A stretch of DNA of 64,000 nucleotides, from contig DFTB01000016.1 of NCBI GenBank assembly GCA_002382975.1, positions 1 through 64,000 on the forward strand, written 5' to 3'. The first letter of the stretch is position 1. The number at the start of each line of letters is the position of its first letter. Origin of the DNA: Fibrobacter sp. UBA4223. GTDB taxonomy: Bacteria > Fibrobacterota > Fibrobacteria > Fibrobacterales > Fibrobacteraceae. The position numbers were made by a program, and so were the translations under genes. The notes below the pieces were generated by a model that saw nothing but the letters and a program-made list of their open reading frames with translations, was not told where the DNA came from and did no database searches. This document shows positions 1 to 8,700 of this stretch, in pieces.

Positions 1-122
1 GGAAAATACATACAAGCTATTTTAAATCAGACGGGATCTGGGGGTCCGGGTTTAGGGAGGTGTACCCGCCCCGGGGTCTTGTCGTGGACACTTTTTGTGG
101 GATTTTGAGGAACGTGACCTTT

Positions 123-728
123 ATGCAGACTATTCGGCAAGACAGTCGGGGGCGTGAAAAGCCCATGCACACTCTTCGGGGTGCCCAAGGAAAGAGGGGC
201 GTCACGCTGATAGAGCTTTTGACGGTTATCGCCATCATGGGCATTCTGAGCGGTCTCGGGGTGGCCGGGCTCCAGAGCGCGGTGGCCAACGCCCGCATCA
301 AGGACGCCGCCTACAACGTATCCGCCTTCATGGAGCGCACCGCCAACGAGGCCCGCCGGATGAACGAGACCCTGTGCGTGGTCCGCGAAAGCGCCCAGAA
401 ACTCACGACGTACCGCGCGACATGCACCGACGCCAACGGGTCCGGGAAGTCCGGACTCGCGAAGGTCGACAGCCTTGTGCTGGAAAGCCCCAACAAGATT
501 CTGCAGGCAAACGAAGTGACGGCGGCAGATATCTTGGGTGGCGTTAATTTGGTTACAAACGGAGCAGAGTTTACTCCAAGGCAGGGCCTTTCAGCCGCTC
601 CCTACCAGGGATTTATCGCGGTACAGTACGGCGGCGACGGACGCTTCGGAGCCGCGGCCAAGGTCAAATCCAAGAACGCCTTCGTGCCCATGATGAAGTA
701 CGACGACGGCAGTTGGTTCGGGATATAG
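123..728 (+). CDS. Prepilin-like minor pilin, FimT/GspH type
   Basis: This is a type IV pilin-like protein of about 201 residues. A class III prepilin motif is visible: Lys-Arg-Gly, then Val-Thr-Leu-Ile-Glu, with Glu at mature position 5 and a hydrophobic helix of about 20 residues. The peptidase PilD should cut after that Gly, and the mature protein should sit in the inner membrane or in a pilus. The order with the next three genes (FimT-, PilV-, PilW- and PilX-like) matches minor-pilin operons that prime pilus assembly. I chose ATG 123 because GAGGAA lies 10 bases upstream. ATG 165 would give a 12-residue leader, more usual for a prepilin, but with a poor ribosome site. The subtype is inferred from order. 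Confidence 0.8.
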   Translation: MQTIRQDSRGREKPMHTLRGAQGKRGVTLIELLTVIAIMGILSGLGVAGLQSAVANARIKDAAYNVSAFMERTANEARRMNETLCVVRESAQKLTTYRATCTDANGSGKSGLAKVDSLVLESPNKILQANEVTAADILGGVNLVTNGAEFTPRQGLSAAPYQGFIAVQYGGDGRFGAAAKVKSKNAFVPMMKYDDGSWFGI

Positions 729-738
729 GGAGGATACG

Positions 739-1302
739 ATGCTCACACAACGCATACTTACTCCCGCAATCATCAAGGAACGTTCCAAGCGCGGCATCGG
801 CATCATGGAGGTGCTGGTCGCCGCACTGGTGCTCGGCATCCTGTACGCCGCGGTGTCCAACCTGCAGAAGGGGAACCGTGACGCCCTGCTGCGCATTCGT
901 GGGCGTGACGGCGCCACGGAGGTGGCGCAGAACATTATCGATAGTCTAGGAGCATTGGGGCTCGCGAGTTTCACCGACGACAACCTGATTCCCTGCGGGG
1001 GCGGCGCGGCGAACTGCTTTACGCTGGCAAAAACCGATGACGAGGGCAACAAGGTGGCCGAGGTCATCACGACGACCCGCCAGTGGCAGGGCCAGCCCGG
1101 GCTCGTGCAGAACACCATGTCGGTGACCTACACCGTGGACGTGAAGCTCTCCGGCGACGACGAGTACAAGGCCAAGGCGGGCAGCCTGCTGCTTGGCACG
1201 GACAGCGTCGCCCACGTGTTCGCCAAGCGCCTGGACGTGACCGTCAGCTGGCCCTTCAAGAACTCCACCCAGTCCATTTCCGTCTCGGGGGTAATCAGAT
1301 GA
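739..1302 (+). CDS. Prepilin-like minor pilin, PilV type
   Basis: A 187-residue prepilin. Its leader ends at Gly19, followed by Ile-Gly-Ile-Met-Glu-Val-Leu-Val, so Glu5 of the mature protein is kept and the hydrophobic helix runs to about residue 42. Ser/Thr-rich beta-strand-like sequence follows, with a Cys pair near residues 85 and 91. GGGAGGA lies four to five bases before the ATG, a strong ribosome site. It starts 10 bases after the FimT-like gene, and its stop overlaps the next ATG as ATGA, so the genes should be translationally coupled. PilV-like proteins are minor pilins that form the initiating tip complex. The PilV assignment comes from operon position and the Ile-Met-Glu-Val-Leu-Val-Ala sequence. 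Confidence 0.78.
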   Translation: MLTQRILTPAIIKERSKRGIGIMEVLVAALVLGILYAAVSNLQKGNRDALLRIRGRDGATEVAQNIIDSLGALGLASFTDDNLIPCGGGAANCFTLAKTDDEGNKVAEVITTTRQWQGQPGLVQNTMSVTYTVDVKLSGDDEYKAKAGSLLLGTDSVAHVFAKRLDVTVSWPFKNSTQSISVSGVIR

Positions 1303-2783
1303 TCAGACGAGAGACGAAAGACGAAAGGCGAAAGAGTGTCATCCTGAGCGCAAGCGAAGGATCCAGAAACTGTTTCACCCCTTATGTCATTGCGAGCAAC
1401 ACTTGCTCCGAGCGAAGCGTGGGAGCCAAGGTGGCGCGGCAATCACAATCTGGATTTACCTTGATGGAACTCTTGGTCTACATGGCCATCGTGGGCATCA
1501 TTGTGCTCGTGGCGGGCCAGGCCTTTACCGACTCCACCAAGTTCCGCGTACGCACCCAGAACATGCTCCGCGCCACGCAAGAAGCCGAAAATGTGGCCAC
1601 GCTTTTCAAGTCAGATGTGAGCCAGATGGGCGCAAAAAGTTCGATGGAGGCTAGAAATATTGGCGGGGAAGATGACTTCGAAGATTACAAGGCGGATATT
1701 TACATTGATCCAGACAATGAGGACTCCTCTTCTTATTTCATTCAAAATAAGGAATCTGGAAAATACGATAGTGTAGCCATTTTGAAGGTTCGTTACGATG
1801 AAAATGGCAAGTATCAGGCGATAGAAAAAGCAGAATGGTACGTGGAAAATGAAATCCTAAAGCGGGCGTGTAGACTAATAAACAAGTCTGCATCCTTTGA
1901 TGCAACTAGTGACCCATGTTCAAATGGAAAAAATTCAACACCGACACCCGTAGAAATAGCGACAGGCGTAAAAAAATTTCTTGTTCAGGCTGGAGTCCCT
2001 CAAATCAGAAGCAACGCTTCTGAAAACGTTCACAAAGAAGAGCAACTTTTTCCACAAGGTGGTGGTGAAAACTTCAGGTTGCTTCCAAGACAAGCTGAAG
2101 CGGGATTTCAAAATATCTCTGTGGGAGATGGGGGACCCTCTGTGGATCTATCAGGATTTACATCGTCATACGACGATGTAAATGCAACTTTGAACGAGGA
2201 TGCCACCGATATTCGTCAAGTTTATGTCGCTGAAAATGACGGAAATAATAGTGGGAACTGGAAATCATTATGTTCAAAATTTAGGCTAGAACCAGGCATC
2301 GAATATGAAATATCTTTTTCTATGACTTACCCCAGTTCCGTCGATGACAAAATGCAGATGTTTGTGCAAGGACGAGACCACATGGCGGTGGGACTCAGAG
2401 ATGGAAACGGAAATAAGCCATCAACTTTAGAAGATTTCCTCTTTTATCCCCCTACGAATAAAAACTCGGAGGGTACGCGAGCCATGCGATTCACGGTACC
2501 TGACACTTTAAAGAATATGTGTCTGGCATTCACCTTTGCAATTTATTCCCCAGCCTTTGTAACTAATGACGGGACGGTGACAATTTCCAATTTGAAATTG
2601 AGACAAGTGGCAACATCCACATACGATTTTAGTAACGCTATTTTATGGCCTAAAGATAGGAAAAATGTAAAAGCTCTCAAGTTGAACTTAGAAATTGCAA
2701 GAGGCGTAAAAAACGGACAGCGTGGTGAAACAGGAAATGTGGAAATGGTTGTTCCTGCACCTAGCAACGGTCCTAGGGACTAG
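1299..2783 (+). CDS. Prepilin-like minor pilin, PilW type, with repeat-derived leader
   Basis: A PilW-like minor pilin of up to 494 residues. The motif Gly then Phe-Thr-Leu-Met-Glu-Leu-Leu begins at residue 53 and is a textbook prepilin site; the helix and an Asp-Val-Ser-Gln-Met-Gly stretch follow, as in PilW. Two starts are possible. ATG 1299 overlaps the previous stop and gives a 52-residue leader, much of it encoded by REP-like repeats (Val-Ile-Leu-Ser and Val-Ile-Ala-Ser segments). GTG 1431 has GGGAG five bases upstream and gives a canonical 8-residue leader. The giant downstream gene begins with the same odd Arg-Arg-Lys-Thr-Lys-Asp-Glu-Arg-Arg type sequence, which favours 1299. From about 1640 the DNA becomes AT-rich. 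Confidence 0.75.
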   Translation: MIRRETKDERRKSVILSASEGSRNCFTPYVIASNTCSERSVGAKVARQSQSGFTLMELLVYMAIVGIIVLVAGQAFTDSTKFRVRTQNMLRATQEAENVATLFKSDVSQMGAKSSMEARNIGGEDDFEDYKADIYIDPDNEDSSSYFIQNKESGKYDSVAILKVRYDENGKYQAIEKAEWYVENEILKRACRLINKSASFDATSDPCSNGKNSTPTPVEIATGVKKFLVQAGVPQIRSNASENVHKEEQLFPQGGGENFRLLPRQAEAGFQNISVGDGGPSVDLSGFTSSYDDVNATLNEDATDIRQVYVAENDGNNSGNWKSLCSKFRLEPGIEYEISFSMTYPSSVDDKMQMFVQGRDHMAVGLRDGNGNKPSTLEDFLFYPPTNKNSEGTRAMRFTVPDTLKNMCLAFTFAIYSPAFVTNDGTVTISNLKLRQVATSTYDFSNAILWPKDRKNVKALKLNLEIARGVKNGQRGETGNVEMVVPAPSNGPRD

Positions 2784-2792
2784 GAGGGAAAC

Positions 2793-5700
2793 ATGTTTAG
2801 ACGAAAGACGAAAGACGAGAGACGAGAGAATGTCATTGCGACCCTGAGCCTGTTTCAGGGGAAGCAATCTCTTTCCAGACGCTCAAAGTACGGTGTTTCC
2901 CTCATCACTGTCCTCCTGTTCATGCTGGTGGCGACCATCGCCGCTACCGCTACCTACAAGTGGATATCTAGCGAGGGCCGTTCCAGTGCAAGCCGAATGC
3001 AAGAACGGGAAGCCTATCAGAGTGCCATGGCCGGGATTGAAAATGCTCGCGCATGGATGACATACCACGCTAATGATGTTGGTGCTTTGATAAAACAGTA
3101 TAAAGATTCTGGAAAACCTGTAAAGTTTGGAAACAACTTACCGGGCTATACGGAAAGTCTCCGGGCCGGGCAACAATACAATGTTTGGCTTACTGGAGTA
3201 AATACCGAGAATTCTCCATATACATTAAAAATTGTTTCTGAGGGTGTCGCGAGAGACGGAAATGCCAGGCACACCGAAGTCGCTATTTTGAATGTAACAG
3301 GACTTTACCAGGTAAAAATACCTTCCGTTAAATACAGCGGGGATTTGAATTTAAATGATGCTTTTTTCGGTTCTGCAAAAGATGGAATTTCGTTAGATGT
3401 AAATTCTGCTACTTTTAATGGAGATACTAAATTCAACACTATGTTTAAAGCTTCAGATTACGTTATTGTAACTGGAGATGTTAACGTAAACAGCAATACC
3501 GAAGTTGGAGATTTTTATGTTAAGGGAAACCTATACTCTTGTACAAATCTCAACGTTAAGGGAAATGCTTATATAGAAGAAAAAATGTATGTGAATGGGA
3601 CTCACATATACGATGGTGATATTTATGCAAAAGGCGGAATCGACTTGTCCAAAACAGGAACTGGCAAAGCGCAATGTAATACTGGGTATGGAGGAAATAT
3701 AACGGTTGCGGGAAACGTATCGACAGAAGGCGATGTCAAAATGCCGCGTCATACAGCGTCCAACCAAAATATTTTTAATGGAAATCTGGTTGTAACAAAT
3801 GGTGGAAAAATTGATTTTCCAACTTTATCAGAATTTAATCAAGTCGGTTCTATTCCTTGGATTACTGAATTTAGGGGAAATGTTTTTCTTGACGGAGGAT
3901 TTACAAATGGATGGCATATCGGGTATGCACGTGCCCCATATTTTGTGCTAGGAAGCACAGGAAAAACAGTTTATTCTGGAACACCTTTATACAGAGTTTC
4001 CAACGCAAGTGCCAATATCGTTTATGACCATTGGAAATGGAATTATAATTTGATAAGGCAGGATGCTGCTGCAGGGAAAATAAGGTTTATCAACAAGTAT
4101 GGAGAATATCAAGAATATGGCGGTCTTGCAGGAAACACTTATTGCAACAGCCAATATTGCGCACCTACCAATGATTTTAGCAGTTCCTATTTTTATAGAA
4201 ACGATGCCTTTTATTGCGATTGGGCGAATGTCTATGTAGGGACTTGGCCCTTTGGTCATCAAGAATTCAAGCCAACAGATGATTGCGGTTGCACATGGGC
4301 AACCACCAATGGTAAGGATTATAGCGGGCAACGGTGGAAGTGTAATACAGACGCAAAAGTAAAACGCAATGAGATTTTCATGCAAATCAATGGCACATAT
4401 GTCACTTCAAAGCCTGATACCAACGGCTGGGGTGCCAACCGGTTGCAGGAGTACGAAGATAAAATTACCGATGAAAATACAGGTTCTGGTTGTGGAACAA
4501 AAAAACATGTGAAAGATCCTATACAGTTTAACAAAAGTCTTCTCGAAAGCAGTTTGATGCACACTAGTGCGCAAAAGGGGGCCTGTAAGGATCTAACCTT
4601 ATGGAATTCCTGGCCAAGCCCTCATGGATGGATACAGCTAAATTCATGTTACCAAAAAGCGAAAGATGCTGACGAACTTTACGATGATTCCTGGCTAATG
4701 GTAAAACTCAACGCTCCTCAGTGGGCTACAGAAAGTTCCGATTCCTTGAACGGAAACTTTATCATTGTTGTTGATGGAGCCAGTAACGGACTTTATCTTC
4801 CTAAAACTACTGCAAACTCAAACGTAATCCTTTATTTCCCCAATGGTTTTAACGCAACAATCAACAGCTCTGGTGGATCCAATCCAATGAACTATTTCAT
4901 TTTCAGCGACGGAGACTTGAAAAATGTTCAATTCGCTGGTTCAAAAATGACTGGTGCCGTGTTTTTGACAGATTGTCACAATATGGGAAGTGACCAAACT
5001 ATTCAAATCCAGTTTAATACAGATCTTAGAGACGCACTCTCAAGCTCGGGCATCCTCTGCAATAATGACGGCACTAACACATGTTCAAAAGGAGGAAGCG
5101 GTGTTTCTTCCTCATCGGGTTCCGGCTCCGGTTCCGAAACCGTTTCCTTCGGTGGAACGGATAGCTACTACATTTCTACGGCTCCGCAATTGTTTATTAC
5201 GCTAGAGACCCAATACGCCAATAACGAGAATATCCAAAGCATTTCTAATGATGCAGAAAATTCCAGCGGCAGCTTCATTGTGCTTCCTCGTGTCATTTAT
5301 TTACCCGACAATCCAAAGGGTAAGTTGGAGCACTATTACAATGTCATTCCATTGAATACAAAGAGTTCGGTTGAATCTCAAACAGTCACCTGCGAAGGTT
5401 CCATTCCCACAAATACGAAATTATATGATGGCGTTGCAAAACTGGTGGAGGGTTATTACAAGTGTCAAGTGACGGGAACCGTGAATGGCGACCAATCTAC
5501 AGTTCCATTTTATGTGGTAGTACAAGGTACAGATGGAGCAACCCCGAAGGTTACATTTGACGGCTCCGACGTAGACTTGCAAAAAGGAAGTAGTACAGAT
5601 GTGAAATTGACTGTTCCCAATACCACTGGAGCGTCTCAAAGTTTTAACGTGAAGGTGTACCGCCCCGCCGATATAGATGGTTGGACGATTTCACCAGTGA

Positions 5701-8700
5701 ATCCGGTTGGTTCATGCAACGCCAAAAGTGAATGTACATTCTCCATTTCGACCAATGACATTCCAAAGACGGTATTTACGGTCACTAACAATTCGGCTTC
5801 CTCCGGAATGTTATCCTTCCAGATTACCAAATGCGATAATGGATGCTCTGTGGGGAAACCCGATGTAAAACTCATCTATGTTTCTAACAATATGTCCGTT
5901 ACTCGAAAATCCCTAGCGGATTGGTGTGCTGAAAATGGTGATGCTGCAGACCCAGAGAAATGCGCTAAGAAAAATAGGCCCGATTGCCCGGACGATGATT
6001 TCGAGTGGGTAACGGCAAACGGGACAAATTGTGCGAAATCTGTAGAAAATGATTCCTGGAATTGTGAGGTAACAGGAAATATCAGCTTGAACGTACTTTC
6101 TGCCAATATTCCAACAGGTTGCGAGGCAGTCGTTCCTGGTGACAATTTACTGACAGGGCCTTTCAACAATAACGACTCTAAAAACCTCTACGGTTCTTTA
6201 AAAGCAAAAAAACAGGTGTTTCACGCTGGATTTAAGACGGATTCTGACATTGAAGGTTCTCAGACCATTCACATATTGGCAGAACACAATGGAGCATCCG
6301 ATGAAAAGAAAAATTGCTCCTATAGTAATTACAAAAACGAAGAAACTCGGGCGGAATTCTGCAATATTGATGTTTATTATGGTTCTCATGTGACCCTCAG
6401 TTTTGAAAAAACTTCTGACAGAGAAAATTTCAACTACTGGCTTTGCGAATCGGGAGTGGATTGTCCAAGTGAAAAAGTTCCCGTTTCTTCTTACACCTAC
6501 GAACTCGCCATTACAGGAGAAAATACCGTTCATGCCCATTATAACGAAAAAGATAAGCACTGCTTCTTTGACGAATTTAAAGAAAAGGAATCGTATTTGA
6601 ACCGCACAAGTCTAGAATGCGGCGAGGGAACGGAGTATTGTATAGACAATTGCTCTGGTACCTGTTCCGATGCGGTTACAGGTAGCTATTCTAAAGCTAA
6701 GTGGCGGCTTATTGATGGAGATTTAGCAAACATTCAATTCTCTGGGGATGGAAAAATTAGCTTAAAATCCAACACTACCCGTGGACGAAAGGAAAATGCC
6801 AAGGGCTCTGCTACCGTCATGAGCACCGTGCAAGCAGGGCTATATGGAACATTGAAAGTTCAAATCCAAGTTCCACGGCAGGGAGTAACTGATTCAGACG
6901 AAGGGAAAGCGACAGTTAAACAATCGGGCTTTATGTTACGCTCCAATGCCAATGGCGATAGCTATTTGATGCTAAATATTTTCAGCGATAATAGCGGAAA
7001 TTTAAAAGCCAGAATTTGCGTCAATGGTAGCTCTACTTGCAAAGAAAATCGGATTGGAATGGCTTCTGTAAACGAGGGCTCTATTGTAACTATTTCGGCC
7101 ACTCTTGGAAAAATCGAAAACTCCGATAAAGACGGTCTTGAAGTTCGAGCTTATTCGAATCCATTCAGTTCTACTTACCAAACTACAACTTTTGAACTAT
7201 CTAATTCCAACCTAAGCGGGGTGGAAACTCTTGCAGTGCAGACAAACGAGTTCTTCGGTGTAAAACTGTCTGACCAGAATTTCAAGATTTACGGAATCGG
7301 TTGGAAAAGCGATGATTACGCCTCAGAATGCTGGGATACTTATCCCACTCTTAGCTGTTCATTTAAAGCCGCTTATACAGGTGGAATCGTTCCTCAAGGG
7401 AAAGCCGTCGCTCCGTGGGTTGGGCTTTCTAGCTGGTTTGAAAATGCCGGTGGATGCACCCCTAAATACTATTACAAAGGCTCTGATGCAGGCTGCTATG
7501 GTTCTGTAGCTGAAACGGATTACAGAGATTGTGGAAGTTCCTATAACTTTACGGAAAGTGGCCCCCATGGAACGACTGCCGACGGCGATAAAACTGCAAA
7601 AGCAGGCGTAGAAGGTTGTCAAGTTTATGGCGAGGCTGCCGCCTGGGCAAACAGCGCTGTGGCAGCTCATTGTGGGGCCTTCTGGGTAGGAGATTTTAAG
7701 AATTGCTCCAAGAATGTGACCTTTGGTCAAACAGTCTCTGGTGCGGAAGGTTCTTTCTTTGCTTTGGATGCTTACGGAACGGAAAGTGCAAACTTAAGGG
7801 ATGCAGATTTGCTTGTGACGCTAGATAATCCCAATGGTGCAGAGGTGAGCGTTTATCTATTCAGTAAAAATTCAACCTCAGGCTACTCATACGGAGCTGA
7901 TCCCGTCTATAGCCAGTCTTATATCACAACCAAGAAGGGAACGAACTTTAGTATCAGCATTCCTGTGGCCAATATTGCAAATGTTGAGGGCTTTGATCCG
8001 GAACACGTGATGGGAGCATACGTAAAATATGATGATGGTTCTATAAATGTTCGCGCCGTTCAAAGCAGGTGCCAGCACGTGTTGAGTCTTACCAGTTGTA
8101 GTGCTAAATGGGATGGAAACAATAAACGATTTGAAATTACAGCCGTAGTCAAGAATGGCTCCACGGCAAAAGAATTCGAAGTGACGGAAACCTCCAGCTA
8201 TATCAGTGGCAAGGTGGAAAAGGACTGTGAACAAGGACAATGCTCCTGGACAGGGGATAACACCACCTTCTTATGGGAATTTAATGCTTACAAAGACATT
8301 AACGACGCTGCAATATCCGAAAGGGATTATGCCTTCAGGGTGAAAATGGAAGGTGAAGATGGGGAAGCTGATGGTTCTCCATGTGTCACCAGTACTGTGA
8401 AAGTCACAAGGATTGCAAGCACTTGCAGCATCAATAAAAATAGCGTCAAACAAGGCGAAAAACTGCCCATATTCACTTATTCGATTGCAGGATGCCCCAC
8501 GAATAGCACTGGATGCCCCTATGAAATTAAACTGCAAAATCAAGGGACAACACTTGTAACAGGAAATAGTGGAAATGTATCAAATTTGGTTACAAATTCA
8601 GATGCCGCCAACACAAGCGAGGAACCGTTGGCTGTTGGAACATACAAGTTTGTGATGAAGAGCACCGACGTAAATACTCCATTTGCCGACTGCATCCAAG

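Noticed and set aside
1..122. Possible coding start at GTG 60 for the first pilin
   Set aside because: The purine run touches the GTG with no spacing, and the added residues have no leader character; ATG 123 or 165 fit better. Nothing else is visible before 122.
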